64,000 bases of DNA, from the NCBI GenBank assembly GCA_035524275.1, contig DATKPC010000041.1, positions 112,612-176,611 on the forward strand, read 5' to 3'. Position numbers and translations under genes: made by a program. Each line of letters starts with the position of its first letter. Position 1 is the first letter of the stretch. Shown in pieces: positions 1 to 8,139 of the stretch. The notes under the pieces are model-generated. The model worked only from the letters and a program-made list of their open reading frames with translations. It did no database searches and was not told where the DNA came from. The stretch is from DATKPC01 sp035524275 (lineage in GTDB: Bacteria; Pseudomonadota; Gammaproteobacteria; Burkholderiales; Burkholderiaceae_F).

Positions 1-2
1 AT

Positions 3-740
3 GCCGCGATCGCGGCCGCCGGCCGCCAGGCGCTGGAGATGCCGTGGGTCTGGATGCGTCCTGCAGCCGATATCGCGCGGGTCGCCCGCATCGAGGACGT
101 GGCGGGTTTCCGCCGCTTCGTCTCCGCCCCCGGCGCCGTGGTGCTGCTGACGCCGCACCTCGGCTGCTTCGAGATCATCGCGCAGCACTACATGCTGCAA
201 CCCTGGGCCGCGGCGCGCCCGATGACGGCGCTCTACCGCGTTCCGCGCAAGGCGGCGCTCAGGCCGCTGCTGGAGGGCGCCCGCGGCCGCAACGGGCTGC
301 AGCTCGCGCCGGCCGACCTGCGCGGCGTGCGGCTGCTGATGCGTGCGTTGAGGCAGGGAGGCGTCGCCGGGATCCTGCCGGACCAGGTCCCGTCGCAGGG
401 CGACGGCGTCTGGGCGCCGTTCTTCGGCCGCTCGGCCTACACGATGACGCTGCCCGCGCGCCTTGCGCAGGCCAATGGCGCGCGCGTCGCGCTGATGCAC
501 GCCGAGCGGCTGCCACGCGGACGCGGGTTCGTGATCCGCTGGAATCCGATCGCGGAACCGTTCCGAGGCGATGCGGCGGGCGACGCCGCGCTGCTCAACC
601 GCCATCTCGAGGAACTGATCCGCCGCCTTCCGGCGCAGTACCTCTGGGGGTACAACCGCTACAAGGTGCCGGCGGGCGTCGCCGCGCCGGCGCCGGGCGA
701 GGGTGCCGCCGCGGGCGGGACCGCCGGGGCCGACGCGTGA
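3..740 (+). CDS. Lysophospholipid/lipid A acyltransferase (LpxL/HtrB family), 5' end missing
   Basis: The reading frame is open from the window edge, so the N-terminus lies outside; the first internal Met is at 39. The family transfers acyl chains to lipid A precursors at the inner membrane. The HX4E catalytic motif is visible as HLGCFE, and a later GILPDQVP stretch fits the second conserved acyltransferase block. The C-terminus carries the family motif QYLWGYNRYK followed by an Ala/Gly/Pro-rich tail. Its stop overlaps the GTG of a second acyltransferase by 4 bases, indicating translational coupling. Family assignment is firm; acyl-chain specificity cannot be read from sequence. Confidence 0.88.
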   Translation, partial: AAIAAAGRQALEMPWVWMRPAADIARVARIEDVAGFRRFVSAPGAVVLLTPHLGCFEIIAQHYMLQPWAAARPMTALYRVPRKAALRPLLEGARGRNGLQLAPADLRGVRLLMRALRQGGVAGILPDQVPSQGDGVWAPFFGRSAYTMTLPARLAQANGARVALMHAERLPRGRGFVIRWNPIAEPFRGDAAGDAALLNRHLEELIRRLPAQYLWGYNRYKVPAGVAAPAPGEGAAAGGTAGADA

Positions 741-1612
741 CCGCCTGGCTCGCGCGCCGCTGGATCGCGGTGATCCTCGCGACGCTCGACTGGCCGGTGG
801 CGCGTCGCATGCGACTTGCGCGGCGCCTCGGCGACCTGCTGTGGCTCGTCGTCTGGCCGCGTCGACGCGTGACGCTCGCCAATCTGCGCGCGTGCTTTCC
901 GGAGTGGTCGGCGGTGCGGCGGAGCGAGGTCGGCCGCCAGCTCTTTCGCAACATCGCGCGCGCGGCGCTCGACCACGCGGTGCTGTGGCGCGGGAACCGC
1001 GAGCAGGTGATCGGCCTCGTCCGGGTCGAAGGCCTGGAGCGGCTGCGACCGGAGCCCGGCCAGGCGCTCATCCTGCTCGCGCCCCATTTCGCCGGCCTCG
1101 ATGCCGGCGGCATCCGCATCGGGGTCGAGATGCAGGTCGTCTCGATCTACGCGCGGCAGTCGAATCCGGTGTGGGACGAATGGCTCACGATGGGCCGTGC
1201 ACGCTTCAATGCGCCGGTGCTCATCGCCCGCGGCGGCGCCGATCTTCGGCCCGCGCTGCGCGCGATGCGCGACGGCCTGCCGTTCTACTACCTGCCCGAC
1301 ATGGATCACGGCCCCGCCAACTCGATCTTCGCGCCGTTCTTCGGCGTCCAGGCCGCGACGATCCCGATGGTGTCCCGCCTCGCGCGCATCGCCGGCGCCC
1401 GCGTCGTGCTGGCGGTGACCGAAATGACCGACGATGGCTACGTGTTGCACCTGGAGGAACCCTGGGCCGACTTCCCGGGATCGTCGATCGAACTCGACAC
1501 GGCGAGGATGAACCGCGAGATCGAGCGCTGGGTGCGGCGCATCCCCGACCAGTACCTGTGGACGCACCGGCGCTTCAAGACCCGGCCCCCGGGCGAGGCG
1601 CCGTTCTATTGA
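737..1612 (+). CDS. Lysophospholipid/lipid A acyltransferase (LpxL/HtrB family), second copy
   Basis: A 291-residue protein starting at a GTG that overlaps the previous stop (GTGA). The N-terminus is basic and hydrophobic, fitting one membrane anchor, then the HX4D motif HFAGLD appears near residue 115, a DMDHG block follows, and the family C-terminal motif QYLWTHRRFK is present. Tandem htrB-like genes upstream of dapF are a common betaproteobacterial arrangement. The two copies probably add different secondary acyl chains to lipid A, but which is which is inference. The GTG start is preferred because further upstream the frame only shadows the first gene. Confidence 0.9.
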   Translation: MTAWLARRWIAVILATLDWPVARRMRLARRLGDLLWLVVWPRRRVTLANLRACFPEWSAVRRSEVGRQLFRNIARAALDHAVLWRGNREQVIGLVRVEGLERLRPEPGQALILLAPHFAGLDAGGIRIGVEMQVVSIYARQSNPVWDEWLTMGRARFNAPVLIARGGADLRPALRAMRDGLPFYYLPDMDHGPANSIFAPFFGVQAATIPMVSRLARIAGARVVLAVTEMTDDGYVLHLEEPWADFPGSSIELDTARMNREIERWVRRIPDQYLWTHRRFKTRPPGEAPFY

Positions 1613-1694
1613 GGCGGGCCGGCCGACCGCGGCGCGGCGGCGTGAATTTGCCGCCGCCGGACGCCCCCGCGCTGCGGCGAATGCCGGAGACGGC

Positions 1695-1700
1695 GATAAT
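1695..1700 (+). promoter_or_regulatory. Candidate -10 box (GATAAT) directly before dapF
   Basis: GATAAT matches the sigma-70 -10 consensus in five of six bases and ends 7 bases before the dapF ATG. A transcript from it would start at or next to the start codon, giving an almost leaderless mRNA. No good -35 box lies 17 bases upstream, so this is tentative. Confidence 0.35.
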
Positions 1701-1707
1701 CGCGCCC

Positions 1708-2559
1708 ATGCGCCTACGATTCACCAAGATGCAGGGCACCGGCAACGACTTCGTGATGATCAACAGCATCGCGCGTCCGTTCGACCTCGATCGCGATCGC
1801 CTTCGCCGGCTTGCCGACCGGCGTTTCGGGGTCGGCGCGGACCAGGTTCTCGTCGTCGAGGCGCCGGGCCGGCCCGACGTCGACTTCCGCTACCGGATCT
1901 TCAATGCCGACGGCGGCGAGGTCGAGCAGTGCGGCAACGGCGCGCGCTGCTTCGTGCGCTTCGTGCACGCGCAGGGCCTGACCGCCAAGCGTCGCCTGCG
2001 CGTCGAGACGGTCTCCGGGATCATCGAACCGTGCCTCGAGGACGACGGCTCGGTCACCGTCGACATGGGCCCGCCGCGCTTCGCCAACGCGCAGGTCCCG
2101 TTCGACGATGCCGGCCTCGCGCCGCGCGCGGCGGGCGATTGGCGGTTATGGCCGCTGACGGTCGGCGCCGCGACGCGCCTCGTCGCGGTGCTGTCGATGG
2201 GCAATCCGCATGCGGTCCAGCAGGTCGCCGACGTCGAATCCGCGCCGGTCGCGCACGAGGGACCGCTGCTCGAGCACCACGTCCGGTTTCCGCGCCGGGT
2301 CAATGCCGGCTACATGCAGGTCGTCGACCGGCACGCGATCCGGCTGCGCGTCTGGGAGCGCGGCGCCGGCGAGACGCTCGCCTGCGGCACCGGGGCCTGC
2401 GCCGCGGCGGTCGCCGCGATACGTCTCGGCCTGGTCGACAGCCCTGTCGACGTCGGCACGCGCGGCGGGCGGCTGCGCATCGAGTGGACGGGCGGCGACG
2501 CGGCCGTGCGGATGAACGGCCCGGCCGACGCCGTCTTCGACGGCGAAATCGACATCTGA
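1708..2559 (+). CDS. dapF: Diaminopimelate epimerase
   Basis: Interconverts LL- and meso-diaminopimelate in the lysine and peptidoglycan precursor pathway, in the cytoplasm. The 283-residue length is normal for the family. Both catalytic cysteines of this cofactor-independent epimerase are visible: C75 in CGNGARC and C226 in ACGTGACA. The N-terminal motif MQGTGNDF (residues 8-15) is typical. The ATG at 1708 is chosen over an in-frame ATG at 1681 because homologues begin with the MRLRFTKMQG-type sequence. It is followed after 10 bases by the DUF484 gene and then xerC, an order conserved in many Proteobacteria. Confidence 0.97.
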   Translation: MRLRFTKMQGTGNDFVMINSIARPFDLDRDRLRRLADRRFGVGADQVLVVEAPGRPDVDFRYRIFNADGGEVEQCGNGARCFVRFVHAQGLTAKRRLRVETVSGIIEPCLEDDGSVTVDMGPPRFANAQVPFDDAGLAPRAAGDWRLWPLTVGAATRLVAVLSMGNPHAVQQVADVESAPVAHEGPLLEHHVRFPRRVNAGYMQVVDRHAIRLRVWERGAGETLACGTGACAAAVAAIRLGLVDSPVDVGTRGGRLRIEWTGGDAAVRMNGPADAVFDGEIDI

Positions 2560-2569
2560 CCGGATCGCG

Positions 2570-3244
2570 ATGGACGAGATCGAAATTGCACGCCACCTGG
2601 AGAGCCATCCGGATTTCTTCGAGCGCCACCCGCAGCTGCTCGACCGGCTGACGCTGGCGCACCCGCAGGACGGACGCGCGATCTCCCTGCTCGAACGGCA
2701 ATTGCAGGTCCTGCGCGATCGCGGCCGCCTGCTGGAGGGGCAGGTCGCCGACCTCGTGCGGCACGGTCGCGACAACGAGCGTCGCGTCGGCCGCCTCGCC
2801 GACTGGGCGTGCGCGCTGCTGCGCCTGGAGGATCCGGCGCAACTCGCGCCGGTTGCGCTCGCGGAGCTGCGGCGGCTGTTCGACGTTCCGCATGCGGCAT
2901 TGCGGCTGTTCCGCGTGGTTCCGGCCGTCGCCGGCGCCGAATATGCGCGTCCGGTGTCGGACCAGGTGCTCCGGCTGGCGGCAAGCATGAGCGCGCCCTA
3001 CTGCGGAACGAACGTCGCCTTCGAGCCGGCGCAATGGCTGGACGCGGACGCGCGCCAGGTCCGCAGCGTGGCGATGATCCCGTTGCGCGAGCCGCAGCCG
3101 GTGCCGCGCGAACCGACGACCGCCTTCGGGCTGCTTGTGCTGGGCTCGCCCGACGTCGAGCGGTTCACCGATGCCATGGGCACGGAGTTCCTGGTCCGCA
3201 TCGGCGCGCTCGCCTCCTCGGCGCTCGTGCGGCTCGCCCGATGA
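2570..3244 (+). CDS. DUF484 family protein (GAF-like fold)
   Basis: A 224-residue cytoplasmic protein with the DUF484 N-terminal pattern HLESHPDFFERHPQLL (residues 9-24), then a basic helical segment with predicted coiled-coil character, and a GAF-like C-terminal half. The function is not established. The gene sits between dapF and xerC, its usual place, and its stop overlaps the xerC ATG (ATGA). The conserved coupling to xerC suggests a link to chromosome-dimer resolution or cell division, but that is only context. Confidence 0.9.
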   Translation: MDEIEIARHLESHPDFFERHPQLLDRLTLAHPQDGRAISLLERQLQVLRDRGRLLEGQVADLVRHGRDNERRVGRLADWACALLRLEDPAQLAPVALAELRRLFDVPHAALRLFRVVPAVAGAEYARPVSDQVLRLAASMSAPYCGTNVAFEPAQWLDADARQVRSVAMIPLREPQPVPREPTTAFGLLVLGSPDVERFTDAMGTEFLVRIGALASSALVRLAR

Positions 3245-4206
3245 CCGTCGAGGCCGTCGGGCGTCGCGTCGAGCTTCCGGCTCCGGCGCTGCAATACCTG
3301 GAGGATCTCGCGACGCGGCGGCGCCTGTCCCCGCGCACGCTGGCCGCCTATCGCCGCGACATCGAGCAACTGCTGCGTGCCGCGGGCGGGGCCCTGCCGC
3401 TCGGTCCCGCCGCCGCCGGCGTGCTGCGCGCATCGCTCGCACGGCTGCACGGATCCGGGGCCGGGCCGCGATCGCTCGCGCGAACGCTGTCGGCCTGGCG
3501 CGGCTTGTACGGGTGGCTCGCGAAGCGCGCCCGCATCGATGCCGACCCGACGGCCGGGTTGCGGGCGCCGCGCGCCGGCGCGCGCCTGCCCAAGGCGCTG
3601 GCGCCGGACCACGCGGTACGCTTCGTCGCCCACGAAACCGACGGCTCGTGGCTGCAGCGACGCGACCGCGCGCTCGTCGAACTGCTCTATTCGAGCGGGC
3701 TGCGCCTCGCCGAACTCGTGAGCCTCGACCACCGCTATCACGGTGCCGAAGCGGGGCAGGCGCCGTCGCGCAGCTGGCTCGATCTGGCCGAGCGCAGCGT
3801 GACCGTGCACGGCAAGGGCGGCCGCACGCGCAGCGTGCCGGTCGGCGACGGCGCCGCGCGCGCGATCGCGGCGTGGCTCCAGGTCCGCGACGATGCGGCG
3901 CTCGCCGCGGATGGCGCGCGCGCGCTGTTCGTCTCGCGCCGCGGCACCCGGCTTGCGGCACGCAGCGTCGAGGCGCGCGTCGCCGCGCTCGCGCGGCGCC
4001 TCGGATTCGAGGTTCCGGTCCATCCCCACGTGCTGCGCCATTCGATGGCTTCGCACGTGTTGCAGTCGAGCGGCGACCTGCGCGCGGTGCAGGAGCTGCT
4101 GGGCCACGCGAACATCGCGACGACGCAGGTGTACACGAAACTCGACTGGCAGCACCTGGCGCGCGCTTACGACGCCGCGCATCCGCGGGCGCGGCGCCGG
4201 AAATGA
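3241..4206 (+). CDS. xerC: Tyrosine recombinase XerC
   Basis: Site-specific recombinase that with XerD resolves chromosome dimers at dif. The 321 residues show an N-terminal SAM-like core-binding domain (about 14-105) and a catalytic domain with all expected residues: R155 (SGLRLAEL), K192 (GKGG), H263 and R266 (HVLRH), H289 (GHANI) and the nucleophile Y298. About ten extra residues (HRYHGAEAGQAPSRSW, 164-179) are inserted in the beta-hairpin after the first arginine, a variation seen in betaproteobacterial XerC. Translationally coupled to DUF484 upstream and to the methyltransferase downstream by ATGA overlaps. Confidence 0.95.
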   Translation: MTVEAVGRRVELPAPALQYLEDLATRRRLSPRTLAAYRRDIEQLLRAAGGALPLGPAAAGVLRASLARLHGSGAGPRSLARTLSAWRGLYGWLAKRARIDADPTAGLRAPRAGARLPKALAPDHAVRFVAHETDGSWLQRRDRALVELLYSSGLRLAELVSLDHRYHGAEAGQAPSRSWLDLAERSVTVHGKGGRTRSVPVGDGAARAIAAWLQVRDDAALAADGARALFVSRRGTRLAARSVEARVAALARRLGFEVPVHPHVLRHSMASHVLQSSGDLRAVQELLGHANIATTQVYTKLDWQHLARAYDAAHPRARRRK

Positions 4207-5426
4207 CGTCGCGTCCCGCCGAGATCCACCTTCGCCCCGGCAAGGAGCGCTCGCTGCGCCGCCGCCATCCCTGGGTCTACGCCGGCGGCGTCGCCCGCGT
4301 GAGCGGCCAGCCCGGCGTCGGCGAGACGGTGGCCGTGAAGGCGGCGGACGGAACCTGGCTCGCCTGGGCGGCGTATGCGCCGGACTCGATGATCCGGGCG
4401 CGCTGCTGGAGCTTCCGCGAGGACGATCGCGTCGATGGCCCCTGGCTCGCGGCCCGCGTGCGCGCCGCGGTGGCGCGGCGCGAAGCCCTCGGCATCGACA
4501 GCGACGCGGTCCGCCTCGTCTTCGGCGAGGCCGACGAACTGCCCGGGCTGGTCGCCGATCGCTACGGCCGCCAGCTCGTCGTGCAGTTCCAGGCGGCCGG
4601 TGTCGACGCCTGGCGCGACCCGCTGGTCGATGCGCTCGTCGCCGCGACAGGGTGCAGCGACGTCTTCGATCGTTCCGACGGCGCGATCCGGGCGCGGGAA
4701 GGCTTGCCCGCAACGGCCGGTCCGCTGCGGGGCGAGATGCCGGCGGCTCGGTTGTGCGTCCGCGAGGAGGGCATCTCGTACTGGGTCGACGTGAAGCGCG
4801 GGCACAAGACGGGGTTCTACATCGACCAGCGCGACAATCGCACATTGGTGCGGCGGCTCGCGCGGAGGTTCGCCGAGCGCCACGGACGCGGCCCGCGCAC
4901 GCTGAACTGTTTCTGCTTCACCGGCGGCTTCTCGCTCGCCGCCGGGTTGGGCGGCGCCTCGCTCGCGGTGTCCGTCGACTCGTCCGCCGAGGCGCTGGCG
5001 CTGGCGCGCGAGAACTGGACGCTGAACGGGCTGTCGGACGAGGATGCGCGATGGGTCGACGCCGATGTCTTCGAGACGCTGCGCCGCCTTCAAGCCGAGG
5101 GCGAGCGCTTCGACCTGATCGTGCTCGACCCGCCGAAGTTCGCCGCGAGCCACCAGCACGTCGAGCGGGCGGCGCGCGCCTACAAGGACATCAACCTTTC
5201 GGCGTTGCGCCTGCTGCAGCCGGGCGGCACGCTGCTGACGTTCTCCTGCTCCGGCGCGATCGGGCTGGAACTGTTCCAGAAGATCGTCGCCGGCGCGGTG
5301 ATCGACGCCGGCGTCGACTGCCAGATGCTGGCGCGCCTGTCGGCCGGTCGCGACCATCCGCTGCTGATGACCCACCCCGAAGGCGAATACCTCAAGGGAC
5401 TTCTGCTGCGCCGTCTGGAGCGCTGA
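4203..5426 (+). CDS. rlmI: 23S rRNA m5C methyltransferase, RlmI family
   Basis: A 407-residue SAM-dependent methyltransferase. An N-terminal PUA-like RNA-binding region (about 1-80) is followed by a Rossmann methyltransferase domain with the SAM motif NCFCFTGGFSLAA and the catalytic-loop motif LDPPKFA. The GFYIDQRDNR block is a hallmark of the RlmI/RlmK group. In E. coli RlmI modifies C1962 of 23S rRNA; the same role is inferred. The ATG overlaps the xerC stop by 4 bases. The gene ends before a lower-GC intergenic stretch that separates it from the metallochaperone. Confidence 0.9.
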   Translation: MTSRPAEIHLRPGKERSLRRRHPWVYAGGVARVSGQPGVGETVAVKAADGTWLAWAAYAPDSMIRARCWSFREDDRVDGPWLAARVRAAVARREALGIDSDAVRLVFGEADELPGLVADRYGRQLVVQFQAAGVDAWRDPLVDALVAATGCSDVFDRSDGAIRAREGLPATAGPLRGEMPAARLCVREEGISYWVDVKRGHKTGFYIDQRDNRTLVRRLARRFAERHGRGPRTLNCFCFTGGFSLAAGLGGASLAVSVDSSAEALALARENWTLNGLSDEDARWVDADVFETLRRLQAEGERFDLIVLDPPKFAASHQHVERAARAYKDINLSALRLLQPGGTLLTFSCSGAIGLELFQKIVAGAVIDAGVDCQMLARLSAGRDHPLLMTHPEGEYLKGLLLRRLER

Positions 5427-5575
5427 AAAACGCCGCTCGTCGCCCTGTAAGTCGTTGATTTGGCGTAACAATAAAATCCGGCAGACGGGGTCCGGGCCGG
5501 GTGCCGCGAAGCGCCCGGATTTGGTCTAAACTTCGCGCCCTTTTTAGGGGTCGCAACCCCGCGGGAGGATGTTCC
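5427..5575 (+). promoter_or_regulatory. Intergenic leader of the metallochaperone gene, A/T-richer with a short hairpin
   Basis: This 149-base gap is visibly A/T-richer than its surroundings at 5451-5480 and 5519-5546. A weak -10-like TAAACT lies at 5527-5532. A short hairpin GGGGT-CGCA-ACCCC (5547-5560) sits just before a strong GGGAGG ribosome site. I looked for a Zur-type palindrome because such chaperones are often zinc-regulated and found only a poor candidate near 5455-5477. Confidence 0.35.
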
Positions 5576-6703
5576 ATGAACGCCCCGCAAGTTCCGGTCA
5601 CCGTGCTGACCGGATTTCTCGGTGCCGGCAAGACGACGCTGCTGAACCGGATCCTGAAGGAGGATCATGGGCAGCGGATCGCGGTCATCGAGAACGAATT
5701 CGGCCCGCAGGGCGTCGACAACGAACTGCTCGTCGAGCGGACCGACGAGCAGATCGTCGAGATGAACAACGGGTGCATCTGCTGCACCGTGCGCGGCGAT
5801 CTCGTCCGCATCCTCGGCGAGCTGCGCGGCCGCCGCGAGCGCGGCGAACTGCGGTTCGACCGCATCGTGATCGAGACGACGGGGCTCGCGAATCCCGGGC
5901 CGGTCACGCAGACCTTCTTCATGGACGAGGACGTCGCGGAGTACTACCTGCTGGACGGCGTGATCACCGTCGTCGACGCGAAGCACGGCCACGACACGCT
6001 CGACCGCCAGCCGGAGGCGCAGAACCAGGTCGGGTTCGCCGACCGCATCCTTCTGTCGAAGACGGACCTCGTCGGCGGCGACGTCGTCGATTCGCTGCGC
6101 GAGCGCCTTCTGCGGATGAATCCGCGGGCGCCCATCAAGCCGGCGCACATGGGCCAGGTGCCGATCGGCGACGTTCTCGACATCCGCGGCTTCAATCTCA
6201 ACGCGATCCTGGAGATCGACCCGGACTTCCTCGCCGCCGAACACGCGGATGCGCGTCGCGCGCGTGGCGGTGCCGCGGGGCACGAGCACGAGCACGAGCA
6301 CGAGCACGAACATGAGCATGATCATGAGCATGCTCATGAGCACGATCACGGTCACGACGATCATGATCATGCGCATGGCGGCCATCACCACCATGCCCAT
6401 GACGACGCGATCAAGGCCTTCGTGTTCGAATCGGACCGCCCGTTCGTGCCGGCCAAGCTCGAGGAGTACCTGGGTGCTTTGACCCAGGTATACGGGCAGG
6501 ACATGCTCCGGTATAAGGGCGTGCTGTTCGTGTCCGGTTCGAACCGGCGAATGATCTTCCAGGGCGTCCATATGCTGATGGGCGCCGACGTGGGCCGCGT
6601 CTGGGGACGCGACGAGAAGCCGCGCAGCCGCATGGTCTTCATTGGCCGCAACCTGCCGCGCGACGCGATCGTGAAGGGACTTGAGGCGTGCCTCGTGCGC
6701 TGA
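5576..6703 (+). CDS. COG0523 (CobW/ZNG1-like) GTPase metallochaperone with histidine-rich insert
   Basis: A 375-residue G3E-family GTPase expected to deliver a metal, usually zinc, to client proteins. Residues 13-21 form the Walker A motif (GFLGAGKTT); the family metal motif CxCC is C67-I-C69-C70; SKTD at 161-164 is the GTPase NKxD-like motif. Residues 236-275 are a low-complexity run of alternating His with Glu, Asp, Ala or Gly (about 20 histidines), which likely buffers zinc, nickel or cobalt. The CobW C-terminal domain follows. The start has a GGGAGG site 7 bases upstream. Its partner downstream is a zinc-ligand-poor DksA. The true client is unknown. Confidence 0.92.
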   Translation: MNAPQVPVTVLTGFLGAGKTTLLNRILKEDHGQRIAVIENEFGPQGVDNELLVERTDEQIVEMNNGCICCTVRGDLVRILGELRGRRERGELRFDRIVIETTGLANPGPVTQTFFMDEDVAEYYLLDGVITVVDAKHGHDTLDRQPEAQNQVGFADRILLSKTDLVGGDVVDSLRERLLRMNPRAPIKPAHMGQVPIGDVLDIRGFNLNAILEIDPDFLAAEHADARRARGGAAGHEHEHEHEHEHEHDHEHAHEHDHGHDDHDHAHGGHHHHAHDDAIKAFVFESDRPFVPAKLEEYLGALTQVYGQDMLRYKGVLFVSGSNRRMIFQGVHMLMGADVGRVWGRDEKPRSRMVFIGRNLPRDAIVKGLEACLVR

Positions 6704-6738
6704 CGCGGCGCGAGGCGCACTCGGATACGGGAGAGCTC

Positions 6739-7509
6739 ATGTCGAGCAAAGCGAAGACGCCGGCGAAGTCTGCACCGGCGAAGAAGCCGGTTCCGGCCGC
6801 CAAGACGCCGGCGAAGCCGGCGCGCGGTGCCGAGACGAAGTCCGCCGCGCCGGCGAAGGCGGCGGCGACGCCCGCCGCGCCACGCGCGGCCAATCGCGGC
6901 GCGCCGGCGGTGGGCGTCGTGGCGACGACGCGCATCGAGGCCACGCCGGCGGCCGCGGCGACTTCGGTCGCCCCGCCGATTCCCCCGCGCACCGTGCCGG
7001 CGCGCCCGGTCGCCGACCCGAAGGACATCGCGGCGGCGCACGAGTACCTGACCATCCGCTCGGCGACGCGCAGCGAGGAGCCCGTCGTCATCAACGGGCG
7101 GCCGCTGCCGACCGAGGAGCAGCTGCTGAAGATGCCCGAGGCCGACTACATGAACGCCGACCAGCTCGCGTTCTTCCGGCATCGCCTGCAACGGCTCGAG
7201 CGCGAACTGCTTGCCAACGCCGACGAGACGACGGAGCACCTGCGCGAAACGGTCATCGTGCCGGACCCGGCGGATCGCGCGACGATCGAGGAGGAGCACG
7301 CCCTCGAGCTGCGCACCCGCGACCGCGAGCGGAAGCTGTTGAAGAAGGTCCAGGCCTCGCTTGCGCGCATCGACGGCGGCGACTACGGGTTCTGCGAGGA
7401 GACCGGAGATCCGATCGGGATTCCGCGCCTGCTCGCGCGGCCGACGGCGACGCTGTCGCTCGAGGCGCAGCAGCGGCGGGAAATGAAGCAGAAGCTCTAC
7501 GGCGACTGA
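6739..7509 (+). CDS. dksA: RNA polymerase-binding transcription factor DksA, cysteine-poor, with long N-terminal extension
   Basis: A 256-residue DksA that with ppGpp tunes RNA polymerase. The first 100 or so residues are a Lys/Ala/Pro-rich tail with repeated PAK-type units; the DksA core begins near residue 125. The acidic coiled-coil tip D176-P-A-D179-R-A181 is intact. In the zinc-finger region only one (C219) of the four classical cysteines remains, so zinc binding is unlikely; similar cysteine-poor forms are common in alpha- and betaproteobacteria. The ATG at 6739 is chosen for its GGGAGA ribosome site; an upstream in-frame ATG (6688) overlaps the chaperone gene. Confidence 0.92.
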   Translation: MSSKAKTPAKSAPAKKPVPAAKTPAKPARGAETKSAAPAKAAATPAAPRAANRGAPAVGVVATTRIEATPAAAATSVAPPIPPRTVPARPVADPKDIAAAHEYLTIRSATRSEEPVVINGRPLPTEEQLLKMPEADYMNADQLAFFRHRLQRLERELLANADETTEHLRETVIVPDPADRATIEEEHALELRTRDRERKLLKKVQASLARIDGGDYGFCEETGDPIGIPRLLARPTATLSLEAQQRREMKQKLYGD

Positions 7510-7557
7510 GCGGCGCGCGCCGCGCCGCACCCGCGCGCCGCACGATCCCGACTCCCG

Positions 7558-7576
7558 GCCCCGGTAGTGCCGGGGC
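7558..7576 (+). terminator. GC hairpin after dksA
   Basis: A perfect 7-base stem, GCCCCGG and CCGGGGC, with a TAGTG loop lies 50 bases after the dksA stop. No T-run follows, so it is only a terminator-like structure. It also covers the in-frame GTG at 7567, arguing against that codon as the start of the next gene. Confidence 0.4.
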
Positions 7577-7626
7577 AGGCCTCGGCCGGCAGACTGGCTG
7601 CACGTCAACTCGATGTGCCGCCCGCC

Positions 7627-8139
7627 ATGCCGACACTTGCCGCCCCGCCGTCACCTTCTGTTGCGCGGACCACGGGAGAGCCACCGCGCCCCGCCCTGGG
7701 CTCCGCGGCCCCGATCCGGCGAGCCATCGCCAAGCTGTCGTTCGATCCGCGGACCGACAAGCGGATCATCGGCGCACTCTCCGCCTACCCCGATCGTCGC
7801 CATAGCGCCATGCTCGCCGCATGGCTGCGGGCGGGGTGGCGGGTCGCGACCGGGCGTGCCGTGGCGCCCCCGGTCGTCGCGGCGGCGCCGGCCACGACGT
7901 CCGCGCTCCAGGGAGCGGAACTTGCGCGCCAGGCGACGCGGCCGATGATCCGTCGCGTATTCGTCGACGCCGCGGCGGAACCCGGCCTCGACGATTTTCT
8001 TCGCGGGTTGCCGCGTCACGAGCGCGGCCGGGAAATCCGGCATTTCATCCTGGTGGCGCTTGGCCGGGCCGCGTCGCCACGCGGACCGCAGGTCGCATCG
8101 CAGCGTCCCACGGCGGTGGCGCCAACCGCCGCGCCGTGA
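7627..8139 (+). CDS. Small basic protein of unknown function, first gene of a conjugation-like trio
   Basis: I do not recognise a named family. The 170-residue product has a Pro/Ala-rich N-terminus and two segments that look alike: about 38-72 (FDPRTDKRIIGALSAYPDRR onward) and about 118-150 (VDAAAEPGLDDFLRGLPRHE onward). Both follow a pattern of acidic residue, hydrophobic helix, Pro, Arg, then a second helix ending near Gly, which resembles ribbon-helix-helix or plasmid accessory proteins; this is inference. No clear ribosome site is visible, and GTG 7567 is an alternative start. The stop overlaps the GTG of the transglycosylase (GTGA), so the genes are translationally coupled. Confidence 0.55.
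   Translation: MPTLAAPPSPSVARTTGEPPRPALGSAAPIRRAIAKLSFDPRTDKRIIGALSAYPDRRHSAMLAAWLRAGWRVATGRAVAPPVVAAAPATTSALQGAELARQATRPMIRRVFVDAAAEPGLDDFLRGLPRHERGREIRHFILVALGRAASPRGPQVASQRPTAVAPTAAP

Noticed and set aside
2300..4243. Long minus-strand frame opposite dapF, DUF484 and xerC
   Set aside because: Low-complexity Arg/Ala sequence with no motifs; the plus strand genes are unambiguous.
5455..5477. Possible Zur box before the COG0523 gene
   Set aside because: The A/T-rich stretch lacks the expected symmetric Zur palindrome; kept only as a general regulatory region.
7567..7569. GTG as start of the first gene of the conjugation-like trio
   Set aside because: It lies inside a perfect hairpin loop and has no ribosome site; ATG 7627 is preferred, though not proven.
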